Source of the DNA: JBHEKP01 sp041859375
Lineage (GTDB): Bacteria; Hydrogenedentota; Hydrogenedentia; Hydrogenedentales; CAITNO01
Assembly: GCA_041859375.1 (NCBI GenBank)
Contig: JBHEKP010000221.1
Location: forward strand, 1-31,150
Length of the DNA stretch: 31,150 nucleotides
Direction of reading: 5' to 3'
The notes beneath the pieces were generated by a model. It was not told the origin of the DNA. It ran no database searches and saw only the letters and a list, made by a program, of their open reading frames with translations. Below, one piece after another: positions 22,995 through 31,034 of the stretch. Every line of letters starts with the position of its first letter. Positions within the stretch are counted from its first letter, which is position 1. Made by a program: the position numbers and the translations under genes.

Positions 22995-25316
22995 ATGGAG
23001 CCTTCTGGAAGCAAGCCCTCCAATCCCGGATATCTCAAGCCCGGGGATGTTTTCGCCGGAAGATACGAGGTGCTGCGCATTGTCGGGCACGGCGGCATGG
23101 GGGTGGTTTACGAGGCGAGATGCCGCGAGACCGGCCTGCGGGTTGCGCTCAAGACCATTCTTCCCAGGCATTTGACGAACCCCCGCGCCGCCGAACGGTT
23201 TCTGCGCGAGATGGACATCGCCCGCCAGCTGCGCCACCCCAACATTGCCGCCGTGCTGGACGCGGGCAGTGAGGGGCGGATTCCGTATTTCACCATGGAG
23301 TTTCTGGAGGGGACCACCCTGCGCGGCATGATGACCCGCAGGGGAAGGATCCCCCTGCGGCAGGCTGTTTGGATTCTGCGGCGCGTCACCGAAGGGCTGG
23401 CCTATGCCCATGACAAAAAAATAGTCCACCGCGACTTGTCCCCTGAGAATGTCATGGTGCTGCCCGACGGCACGGTCAAACTGCTGGACTTCGGCCTGGC
23501 GAGGGCGATGGAAGAGCCCGTGATGACCGCGCCGGGCACAGCCATGGGCAAGGCCTATTACATCGCGCCCGAACAGCGGAAAGACCCCTCCGGGGTGGAC
23601 GGCCGCGCCGATCTGTACTCCCTGGGGGTGATGTTTTTTGAGATGCTTTCGGGTCAGATGCCCACAGGCTACCACCGGCTGGCGGAGCTTGTGCCGGAAC
23701 TGCCGCCCGCATGCGATCAACTGGCGTCGCGCGCCCTGGCCCCCGTGGATTCCCGGCTGGCAACGGTGACGGAATTCCGGAGGGCCCTTGACGCCTGCCA
23801 GGAAGACGCCCCCCCGGACCGGGCCGCCGGGGGGATTTGGACGGGAAAAGGAAGAAAATGGGCGGCGGGTGTGGCAGGTGTCCTGTTTCTGGCGTGTGCC
23901 GTTGCCGGGGTTGTCCTGGTTCGCCGGGATGACCAGATGCCCTCCATAACCGTGACAGGCCGGGAATTCCCCCCGCCGAAACCCTCCGGAACACGCGGAC
24001 TCGAACCCCTTGAGGGGGTGTGGAAAAACCAAAGCGACGCGGCCTCCCCCGTCAGGCGCATTGACTTCAACGAAGACATGCTGCAGGGCAAAAACTTCAC
24101 GATGGAACTGGCGGGGATGGAGGCGCGGGGCGCCTATTCGGTGGAGGGCACCGGCAGGGTTTTCCACATCATTCTTGATTTCGGGAGCATGGGCGGGGAC
24201 AAAAAGGGCATGCTCCAGTTTGACAAGCGGGTGCGCGCCGCCGCCCTCGCCCGCATTGACGACATCCGGATGACCCTGGCGCTGGACCGGCGATGGGTGG
24301 CGGCGGCCCTGGAATTCGCCCGCATCGCCTCCGTCACACCCTCCGTCACCAACCAGCAGGTGCTTGCGGCGCGGGCCGGGGAGCTGACGGCCGCCCAAAG
24401 GAAACTCTCGGAAGCCTCCGGAACGGCAGCCCCCGCCGCCCTTGACGCGGGGGAGGCGGTCCAGTTTGTGCTTGTCAAGGACACACGCTACGGGGGTGAG
24501 CAAACCTTCTTTCCGCAGTTGGCCGGAAACGACCAGGTGTCGCTGGACACGCTGGTGTATCCCGCACCCGAGAAGAAACTCTCCCCCGAATGGACGGTTT
24601 CCGGCAGGACGGCCACACTGCGCCTGACCGAGACCACCGCCATCGAGTTTGTGCGGATTGAGCCGGGCGAGTTCATGATGGGCACGGACATTGAAACCGG
24701 CGGCGCGCCCGGCGAGTGGGCGCGGCACAAGGTCAGCATCACAAAGCCCTTCTGGATGGGCAAGCACGAGGTGACCCAGGCGCAGTGGAAGGCGGTGATG
24801 GGGGTGGTGCCGTGCAATGTGCGGGGGGAGGATCTGCCCGTGGACATGGTGTCCTGGGAGGATGCCCAGCTTTTCATCCGGCGCGTCAACGAGGCTTCGG
24901 ACCAGGCGGTGCGGCTGCCCACCGAAGCCGAGTGGGAATATGCCGCGCGGGGCGGCACGGAGGGCACATTTTACTGGGGGGAATCCCCGGCGGAGCTTGT
25001 CTTTCACGCATGGATCGCGGAGAACAGCGACAAGCGTCAGCAGCCCGTCGGCAAACTGGCCCCCAACCCCTTCGGACTGCATGATGTTTACGGCAACGTC
25101 TGGGAATGGTGCGGCGACCTGTACGATCCCGGCTATTACCGGCAGTCGCCCATGGATGATCCGCAGGGCTCCCCCCGCGGCACGGAGCGGGTGGCGCGGG
25201 GCGGGTGTTTCACCGGCTATCCGCGTGACACGAACAGTTATTTCCGCAACCGGTTCCCCCCCGCGATGCGCCGCATGGAATACGGGCTCCGCCTGTGCGC
25301 CTCCGCCGGGGGCTAA
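22995..25316 (+). CDS. Ser/Thr protein kinase fused to an FGE-sulfatase-like domain
   Basis: The 773-aa protein starts at ATG 22995 behind GGGGAGG. The kinase domain (about 24-270) has the Gly loop GHGGMGVVY (31-39), catalytic K53, HRDLSPEN (D147), DFG (D165) and the APEQ segment, so it looks active. A membrane helix lies at about 290-310. A periplasmic region follows, then a sulfatase-modifying-factor domain at about 548-773 (GEFMMGTD, KHEVTQAQW, LPTEAEWEYAARGG, DVYGNVWEW). True formylglycine-generating enzymes carry a redox Cys pair near RGGSW; here the site reads RGGCFTGYPRDTNSYFRNR and the pair is not evident. The domain more likely binds a ligand outside the cell. It lies 42 nt after the GspB-like gene and may regulate the secretion genes; that link is inferred. 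Confidence 0.87.
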   Translation: MEPSGSKPSNPGYLKPGDVFAGRYEVLRIVGHGGMGVVYEARCRETGLRVALKTILPRHLTNPRAAERFLREMDIARQLRHPNIAAVLDAGSEGRIPYFTMEFLEGTTLRGMMTRRGRIPLRQAVWILRRVTEGLAYAHDKKIVHRDLSPENVMVLPDGTVKLLDFGLARAMEEPVMTAPGTAMGKAYYIAPEQRKDPSGVDGRADLYSLGVMFFEMLSGQMPTGYHRLAELVPELPPACDQLASRALAPVDSRLATVTEFRRALDACQEDAPPDRAAGGIWTGKGRKWAAGVAGVLFLACAVAGVVLVRRDDQMPSITVTGREFPPPKPSGTRGLEPLEGVWKNQSDAASPVRRIDFNEDMLQGKNFTMELAGMEARGAYSVEGTGRVFHIILDFGSMGGDKKGMLQFDKRVRAAALARIDDIRMTLALDRRWVAAALEFARIASVTPSVTNQQVLAARAGELTAAQRKLSEASGTAAPAALDAGEAVQFVLVKDTRYGGEQTFFPQLAGNDQVSLDTLVYPAPEKKLSPEWTVSGRTATLRLTETTAIEFVRIEPGEFMMGTDIETGGAPGEWARHKVSITKPFWMGKHEVTQAQWKAVMGVVPCNVRGEDLPVDMVSWEDAQLFIRRVNEASDQAVRLPTEAEWEYAARGGTEGTFYWGESPAELVFHAWIAENSDKRQQPVGKLAPNPFGLHDVYGNVWEWCGDLYDPGYYRQSPMDDPQGSPRGTERVARGGCFTGYPRDTNSYFRNRFPPAMRRMEYGLRLCASAGG

Positions 25317-25387
25317 GGTCCGGCGAAAAGTGGAGGAACCGCGCCCCGGAACGGTATGCTAATTCCACTGCAACAAGGAGAGCATCG

Positions 25388-26389
25388 ATGAAAAAATTCC
25401 AGGTCATGTCCATGGCGCTGCTGGCGCTGACGGCGGCGGTGTTTTGCGGATGCGGCGGCCAGCCGTCCACCCCCGGGCCGGAGGGTGCGGGCGCGGCAAA
25501 GGGGAAAGAGGCGAAGGCGCGGATGGAAATCGCCGTGATTCCCAAGGGGCTCGCGCACCAGTTTTGGCTGGCGGTGAAGGCGGGCGCGGACGCGGCGGGC
25601 GCGGAGCTGGGGGTGGACATCACCTGGCAGGGCCCCGCCAAGGAAACGGAGATTGACAAGCAGATCAGCATCATCCAGGACATGATCGTGCGCAGGGTGG
25701 ACGGCATTGTCATGGCCGCCTGCGACGAGAACGCCCTGGCGGGCATCGTGGCCCAGGCCGACGCGGCGGGCATCCCCGTTGTGACCTTTGACTCCGGCGT
25801 GAAGTCGGAGGTGCCCAAGTCGCTCGTGGCCACGGACAACGTGGCGGGCGCGCGCGAGGCGGCGCGGCAACTGGCGAAACTGATGGGCGAAACGGGCGAG
25901 GTGGGGCTTATCCCCTTCGTGCCCGGCGCGGCCACGTCGGAGATGCGCGAGCGCGGCTTCCGCGAGGGCATCGCGGAATTCCCCAACATGAAGATTGTGG
26001 CCTCCAACTACAGCCAGAGCGACGTGAGCCTGGGCATGAACGTCACGGCGGACATGCTCACCGCGTTCCCGAACCTGGGCGGCATTTTCAGCGCGAACGA
26101 GCCGGGCGCCATCGGCGCGGCCCAGGCGCTCCGGGCGGCGGGCAAGGCGGGGCAGGTGAAACTGGTGGCCTTTGACACCTCCGAAGAGGAGATCGCCGCG
26201 CTCAAGGAGGGCGTCATCCAGGCGCTCATGGTGCAGGATCCCTTCAAGATGGGCTATGAGGGCGTGAAGGCGGTGGTGGCGTCCATCAAGGGCGAAACCG
26301 TCCCCAAGGTGATTGACACCGGCGTGGTTGTGGTGACCGCCGAGAATTTGGGCTCCCCCGAGGTCCAGAAATTGATCTCCCCGCGATGA
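25388..26389 (+). CDS. Periplasmic sugar-binding lipoprotein (RbsB-like, type I PBP fold)
   Basis: The 333-aa protein starts MKKFQVMSMALL after AAGGAG; the frame extending to 25295 is spurious. A signal peptide ends in a Cys pair (C20, C22) that could be lipidated, although the box FCGC is a poor match. The mature part is a type I periplasmic binding protein: AVIPKGLAHQFWLAVKAGA, IDKQISIIQDMI, GIVMAACDENAL, TFDSGVKSE, SANEPGAIGAAQAL and FDTSEEE are typical of ribose, xylose or autoinducer-2 binders. It would deliver a sugar to an ABC importer. No permease or ATPase gene is in the window, and the next gene, TatD, starts inside its stop codon. The ligand is unknown. Confidence 0.85.
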   Translation: MKKFQVMSMALLALTAAVFCGCGGQPSTPGPEGAGAAKGKEAKARMEIAVIPKGLAHQFWLAVKAGADAAGAELGVDITWQGPAKETEIDKQISIIQDMIVRRVDGIVMAACDENALAGIVAQADAAGIPVVTFDSGVKSEVPKSLVATDNVAGAREAARQLAKLMGETGEVGLIPFVPGAATSEMRERGFREGIAEFPNMKIVASNYSQSDVSLGMNVTADMLTAFPNLGGIFSANEPGAIGAAQALRAAGKAGQVKLVAFDTSEEEIAALKEGVIQALMVQDPFKMGYEGVKAVVASIKGETVPKVIDTGVVVVTAENLGSPEVQKLISPR

Positions 26390-27180
26390 CAACGGCAGGC
26401 GGCACCGGCATGCGCCTGGTGGACGCCCACTGCCATCTGGAATGCGAAGAATTCCGGGGGTGTCTTGACGGGGTGCTCCGGGACGCGCGGGCGGCCGGGG
26501 TGGTGAAAATGGTCACCGCCTCGGTGGTTCCGGGGGACTGGCCCCGGTCGTTGGAGCTGGCCCGGCTTCACGACGATGTGGAATGCGTGCTGGGCATTCA
26601 TCCCTGGTACTGTGACGAAAACTCCGCCGGCGCGGTTGCGGGGCTGCCGGAGGCGCTGGAAAAGGGCGCGGTGGGTGTGGGCGAGACCGGACTGGACACG
26701 CGCAGCGACCGCACCCCCTTTGACCTTCAGGTCCGTGTCTTTGAGGCGCAGCTTTCCACCGCCCGCTCCATGAACCTGCCCGTGGTGCTGCACTGCCGGG
26801 GGGCCTTCAATGAGATGCTGGAATGCTTCAAGCATGTTGGCGTGCCGGAGCGGGGGGGAGTGGTCCACAATTTTACGGGCAGCGCCGAGGTGGCCCGCCG
26901 GTTCATGGATTTTGGCATGCGCTTTTCCCTCGGCGGCGTGCTCACCCACCGGAACAGCCGCAAACGGAACGAAATGCTCCGGCTGATATACCCGGACGCG
27001 CTGCTGCTGGAAACGGACAGTCCCGACATTCCGCCCGTGGAGGTGCGTGAGCGTCCGAATGTGCCCGCAAACATCCTCCACAATCTGCGGGCCGCCGCTG
27101 AACTGCTGGAACTTTCTGAGGCGGAAATTGCCGCCGCCACCACGCGCAATGCGGCGTGGCTGTTTGGCTGGGGAGCATGA
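26386..27180 (+). CDS. TatD-family metal-dependent hydrolase
   Basis: The 264-aa protein has the TatD pattern: LVDAHCHLE (HxH metal site), GIHPWY, VGVGETGLD (bridging Glu), VVLHCRGAF, VVHNFTGS and LLETDSPDIPP (final Asp). Family members are TIM-barrel metal-dependent nucleases (3'-5' exonuclease in E. coli TatD) or related hydrolases acting on DNA/RNA ends in the cytoplasm. The start at 26386 overlaps the previous TGA (ATGA); ATG 26410, right before the HxH strand, is an alternative. Coupling to a sugar-binding lipoprotein is unusual and its meaning is unclear. About 150 nt follow before the next gene; I see no clear terminator there. Confidence 0.87.
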   Translation: MTTAGGTGMRLVDAHCHLECEEFRGCLDGVLRDARAAGVVKMVTASVVPGDWPRSLELARLHDDVECVLGIHPWYCDENSAGAVAGLPEALEKGAVGVGETGLDTRSDRTPFDLQVRVFEAQLSTARSMNLPVVLHCRGAFNEMLECFKHVGVPERGGVVHNFTGSAEVARRFMDFGMRFSLGGVLTHRNSRKRNEMLRLIYPDALLLETDSPDIPPVEVRERPNVPANILHNLRAAAELLELSEAEIAAATTRNAAWLFGWGA

Positions 27181-27334
27181 GACGGGGAAATAATGCGGCG
27201 GTTACCTTCCCATTGAAGCGGTAATAATTCCAAATAGAGGAAATCAAGGTGCGAAATGGGGTAAATTATGGGGTGTCGGGGTGGTAATCGGCTGAGCGCG
27301 GGGTTCATGACGCAACCAGACAGGAGCAATGGTA

Positions 27335-28885
27335 ATGGCGAGAGTTGTCAGTGCGGACGAGGCGGTGAGACAGGTCAGGGATGGCGCGACGGTGCTTGTG
27401 GCCCCCATGCCCTCGGAGGAGGTTTACCCCGCGTTTTACCGGCTTTTTGAAAAAAACGGATCCCCCAAGGAGCTCACCCTGGTGTGGGCGGCGGGACTGG
27501 GCCCCTTCAGTTCCGAGCGGAAGGGCATGAACCATTTCGGCTATCCCGGCATGGTGAAGCGCATCATCGGCGGCCATGTGGGGCTGAACCACGAAGTGGT
27601 GAAAATGATCGCCATGAACCAGGTGGAGGCGTACAACCTGCCGCAGGGGACCATGTGCCAGTTGTACCGCGAGGTTGCGGCGGGCCGGCCCGGCCTGCTG
27701 ACCCGCGTGGGGCTGGGCACCTTCGCCGACCCGCGCATCGAGGGCGGCAAACTGAACGAGCGCACCCGGGCCTGCGAGGACATTGTGGAGGTGGTGACGG
27801 TGGACGGGCGGGAGATGCTGCTGTACAAGTCGTTCAAGCCGGATGTGGGCGTGATCCGCGGCACCACGGCGGACCCCGAAGGCAACATCACCACCGAGGA
27901 CGAGGCCATCTGCATGGAGAACCTTGAGGTGGCCATGGCGGTGAAAAACAGCGGGGGCATCGTCATCGCCCAGGTGGAGCGGCTGGGCGACGGTCCGGCC
28001 AAGCCCCACGATGTGCGGATTCCCGGGGTGTTTGTGGACTATGTGGTGGTGGCGACATCGCGCCAGGCGCACCCGCACACCCTGTTCGTGGAGCATGACC
28101 CCAGTTACACCGGGGAGCTTCGGGTGGATCTCGAGAAGGAGATCCCGCCGATGCCCATGAGCCTGGAGAAGGTCATCTGCCGGCGCGCCCTGATGGAGCT
28201 GCACCGGGGCTACCGGGTGAACCTCGGCGTGGGCATCCCCACCGGGGTGGCGAACGTGGCCCACGAGGAGGGGATGCTGGACAGCTTCGTGCTCAACACG
28301 GAGGTGGGCGTGCTGGGCGGACTGCCGCAGGGCGGCAAGAATTTCGGCCCGGCGAAGAATCCAAGCGCCTTCATGTCTCAGGCGGCCATGTTTGACTTCT
28401 ATGACGGCGGAGGCCTTGACGCGACCTGCGTGGGCATGGCCCAGGCGGACCGCGAGGGCAATGTGAACGTGAGCAAGCTGGGCATGAAGATCATCGGCTG
28501 CGGCGGTTTTGTGAACATCACCCAGGCGACGAAGGAGGTCATCTTCTGCGGCGAGTTTGCGGCGGTGGGCGCGGACATCCAAATCGCCGACGGCAGGCTG
28601 GCCGTCGCCGCCGAGGGCAGGGTGAAGAAGTTTGTGGAGCGGGTGGAGCAGATCACCTTCAGCGGAAAGGTGGCCCGCGAGGAGGGGCGCAAGATTCTCT
28701 TTGTCACCGAGCGCTGCGTTTTCAAACTTGTGCGCGAGGGCCTGATGCTCATCGAAATCGCGCCCGGGCTGGATTTGGAGAAGGATGTGCTGGGCCAGAT
28801 GGGCTTCCGTCCGCTGGTTTCGCCGGACCTTGCCCTCATGGACGCCCGCATTTTCCAGGAAGGCCCCATGGGCGTTGGAAAGTAA
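27335..28885 (+). CDS. Acyl-CoA:carboxylate CoA-transferase (family I, fused subunits)
   Basis: The 516-aa protein carries both halves of family I CoA-transferases in one chain, as in propionate CoA-transferase and YdiF. The first half reads DEAVRQVRDGATVLV, RIEGGKLNERT and GTTADPEGNITTEDEA. The second has RRALMELHRGYRVNLGVGIP and LNTEVGVLGG, where E323 is the expected catalytic Glu that forms the CoA thioester. It moves CoA between short-chain acyl-CoA and an acid such as acetate, in fermentation or fatty-acid use. The ATG at 27335 lies eight bases after AGGAG; ATG 27329 is too close to that site. No companion pathway genes are nearby. Transcription ends at the hairpin at 28902-28936. The substrate is not predictable. 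Confidence 0.87.
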   Translation: MARVVSADEAVRQVRDGATVLVAPMPSEEVYPAFYRLFEKNGSPKELTLVWAAGLGPFSSERKGMNHFGYPGMVKRIIGGHVGLNHEVVKMIAMNQVEAYNLPQGTMCQLYREVAAGRPGLLTRVGLGTFADPRIEGGKLNERTRACEDIVEVVTVDGREMLLYKSFKPDVGVIRGTTADPEGNITTEDEAICMENLEVAMAVKNSGGIVIAQVERLGDGPAKPHDVRIPGVFVDYVVVATSRQAHPHTLFVEHDPSYTGELRVDLEKEIPPMPMSLEKVICRRALMELHRGYRVNLGVGIPTGVANVAHEEGMLDSFVLNTEVGVLGGLPQGGKNFGPAKNPSAFMSQAAMFDFYDGGGLDATCVGMAQADREGNVNVSKLGMKIIGCGGFVNITQATKEVIFCGEFAAVGADIQIADGRLAVAAEGRVKKFVERVEQITFSGKVAREEGRKILFVTERCVFKLVREGLMLIEIAPGLDLEKDVLGQMGFRPLVSPDLALMDARIFQEGPMGVGK

Positions 28886-28901
28886 CCGTTCAAAAACAAA
28901 A

Positions 28902-28936
28902 ACGCGGCGTCCGGAACCCGTGTCCGGACGCCGCGT
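28902..28936. terminator. Strong bidirectional terminator
   Basis: A perfect 14-bp stem (28902-28915 with 28923-28936) and 7-nt loop sit between two convergent genes. A-rich sequence lies to the left and T-rich TTGTTTTG to the right, so it can end transcription of the CoA-transferase (+) and of the FmdB-like gene (-). Confidence 0.9.
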
Positions 28937-28945
28937 TTGTTTTGC

Positions 28946-29251
28946 TCAGTCCGTGTCCTTCACGCTGATTTGCTTCGGGCCCGCGCCGCCCGCGGTGCGC
29001 TCATAGTGGCCCTTGCCGTTGCGCACGTACTTGGTGAAACCGAGGCGCTCCACGTTCTGGTCGCTGGTCATCTGCTTGGAAACCCGCTCGTTGCCCCAGC
29101 CCGCCACGTGGGGTGCGGCAAAGACCCGTTTCACGGGCTGGCCCGTTTCGGGATGCTCCGCCAGCGGCGGTTCGTTCATTCCGTGGGTGTATTCAAAGGT
29201 GGGCCCCTCGGAGCCGTCGTCGTTGATGATTTGGTAAGTGTATATGGGCAT
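28946..29251 (-). CDS. FmdB-like small protein without zinc-binding cysteines
   Basis: The 101-aa protein starts MPIYTYQIINDDGSEGPTFE and continues with PLAEHPETGQPVKRVF. This is the pattern of FmdB-type zinc ribbons (MPxYEYxCxxCG...FE...CPxCG...RxF), but every zinc-binding Cys is replaced and the protein contains no Cys at all. Such Cys-free versions occur in Planctomycetes and related groups as I recall. The C-terminal half (GFTKYVRNGKGHYERTAG) is basic and Gly-rich. FmdB itself is a putative regulator; the role of this form is unknown. GAGGAG lies eight bases before the ATG. It ends at the shared terminator and diverges from the AT-rich island. Confidence 0.75.
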   Translation of the reverse strand: MPIYTYQIINDDGSEGPTFEYTHGMNEPPLAEHPETGQPVKRVFAAPHVAGWGNERVSKQMTSDQNVERLGFTKYVRNGKGHYERTAGGAGPKQISVKDTD

Positions 29252-29326
29252 GTTGTCGTCTCCTCATATTTTTTTGTAACGGAACCGTATCAATTTTAGC
29301 ATATAAGTCCTTGTTCATCAAAGTGC

Positions 29327-29355
29327 TTGAAAAATAAGCTACACTATGGCATTAT
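29327..29355 (+). promoter_or_regulatory. Promoter of the HEPN-like gene
   Basis: TTGAAA (29327-29332), a 17-bp spacer and CATTAT (29350-29355) match sigma70 consensus at four of six positions in each hexamer. Transcription near 29362 would give a 20-nt leader carrying AAGGA before ATG 29382. The AT-rich setting makes chance matches more likely. Confidence 0.4.
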
Positions 29356-29381
29356 GTCAAAAGATGCTAAAAAAGGAATAC

Positions 29382-30963
29382 ATGATGAGACATTGGTTTC
29401 GTGACGTTATTAGATATGATGGATATGGATACGCAGTATTTAATTCGCCACATGCTAAGTTTTATGGAAAAATAAGTGTTAGTGTGAAAAAGTCAGAAGA
29501 AGTAATTATAACGCTTTTTGTTGATAATATAGTTTTTGATTCTACAATAAAAAATATAAATTGGATGACGTTTTTTTTATTTTAAGGAAAAAGAGATTAA
29601 TGGAAAAAAAGTACATACATTGGGTCTCAATACAAAACCAAACAAATGTATATTAATATGTGCAACCACTAAAGATGGTGTATTTGAAAGTGTTGAAGAA
29701 ATTATAGATTACGAGGTAGACGGTGGGGAATTTTTTCTTTTCTCAAACAATCCGCCTAAAAAAATTGTTTTTAAGCCAACTAGATCTGTATTCAAAAGAG
29801 AAACTAATGCGTCGCCAAAGTATTTAGTGTTTCCGCTAATAAATTATCTTGGTCGCAATGAAAAACGCGCAATAAATAGATCAAAGATTGCCAGTAGTAA
29901 TTTTTTTAATACAACCCAAAAGGATAATTTAATAAGTTTTAGTTATTGTGGAAACAAAGCATATATTGAAATATTACCAAACTATGAAAAACAAAAAGAT
30001 GGTATTTTAAAAGATAGTAAAAAAGAGATTACCGCAGTCATGGTGTGTGAGTATGATACTTGTATTTTTGACTCTTTAATAAAACAAGATGAAAGTCTGT
30101 TTGACTTTCTTTTTCCTTTATGTCTGATTAAAGGAAGCATGGTTGGATCGCCTTGGGTTGAATTACGAAATAAGGATGGTTTGGTGGTCTCAAGACATCA
30201 TTTTGTATGTATGCAGACGATCACAAAGAAGGAAGTTGATATAATAAATGATTATCACATTGTGCATTATCTTTCATCTGTATTTCGTATGGGGAGTAAA
30301 TATGATATTGAATTAAAGGCATGTGTTGTTAAGTTGGTTGCTTCGATCCAATATAGAGAGAAGATAGAGCAGGCTATGGTAAGTATTGTTTCGGCGATAG
30401 ATATTTTATGTAAGAAAAATAAAATTATTGAATCAACATTATTTGACTTGCTTGATGATGAAACAAAATCAGCACTGAGATTAATCATTGATGAATCATC
30501 AGACAAGATGAAAAGTCTTGCTATTATTTTAAAAAAGTCAAATAAATATGAATACGCAAATTATATAGAAGTGGTTCGGAATAAATTATTATCAATTGAT
30601 AGTCGTCCTGGAAATTTTGGGGCAAAAGTCGTTAGATTGTTGGAATTATATAATTTCAATGATAAATATGTAATAAATAAGACTTTTCCTGAGCCAGGGG
30701 TTTGTAATTGGGAAAAAGAATTATCTCGATGTAGAGGTGTTGCTGTTCATGGGATGATAGATGATGAAAATGATATTAAAAAAATATTTATTATATTATG
30801 TCATTTGCAGGATATTGTATTGCGGATTTTGCTTAAATCGTTTTGCTATGATGGATTGTATGGTCCTCTGTGTCGATTTGGTAATGCTTCAGAACCTATT
30901 GATTGGGTCTTGCCAAAAACTAGTCCATTATTATTAGGCTATGAAAACTCAATCGATGAATAA
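29382..30963 (+). CDS. HEPN-domain (ApeA-like) putative defence protein, frame broken at a T8 tract
   Basis: Two frames form one gene. The first runs from ATG 29382 (AAGGA upstream; ATG 29385 also fits) and stops at 29585. The second is open from 29569 to 30963. Removing one T from the T8 run at 29571-29578 joins them into a 526-aa protein reading ...NWMTFFYFKEKEINGKK.... The N-terminal half looks beta-rich; the C-terminal third is helical and holds RGVAVHG, an R-x4-H motif (R451, H456) typical of HEPN ribonucleases, followed by LLKSFCYDGLYGPL. This arrangement resembles ApeA abortive-infection proteins, which halt growth on phage infection by cleaving RNA. It lies alone in an AT-rich island (about 30% GC by eye), a sign of horizontal transfer. 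If the downstream part is translated alone, its first candidate start is TTG 29620. The family call is by eye. Confidence 0.55.
29571..29578 (+). repeat. Poly-T tract (8 bases) at the frame break
   Basis: Eight T residues sit where the two parts of the HEPN-like gene overlap in different frames. T7 (or T10) would restore one continuous frame. It may be an error, a decaying gene, or a slippage site. Confidence 0.75.
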
Positions 30964-30967
30964 TAAT

Positions 30968-31004
30968 TAGGCCAATCCCCTGAAGATAAAAAAGGATTGG
31001 CCTA
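30968..31004. terminator. Terminator-like hairpin after the HEPN-like gene
   Basis: A perfect 11-bp stem (TAGGCCAATCC, 30968-30978, with 30994-31004) and 15-nt A-rich loop begin five bases after the stop at 30963. AT-rich sequence flanks both sides, so it may serve the HEPN-like gene and the convergent leuD. There is no long T-run. Confidence 0.6.
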
Positions 31005-31034
31005 TAACTATATTTGCTTCCGGTGCGGCGGCGC

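Noticed and set aside
22986..25082. Minus-strand open frame of 698 codons
   Set aside because: It is antisense to the kinase-FGE gene, which has intact catalytic motifs; the shadow has none.
27181..27328. Intergenic gap before the CoA-transferase
   Set aside because: Some AT-rich hexamers resemble -10 boxes but none has a properly spaced -35, so no promoter is claimed.
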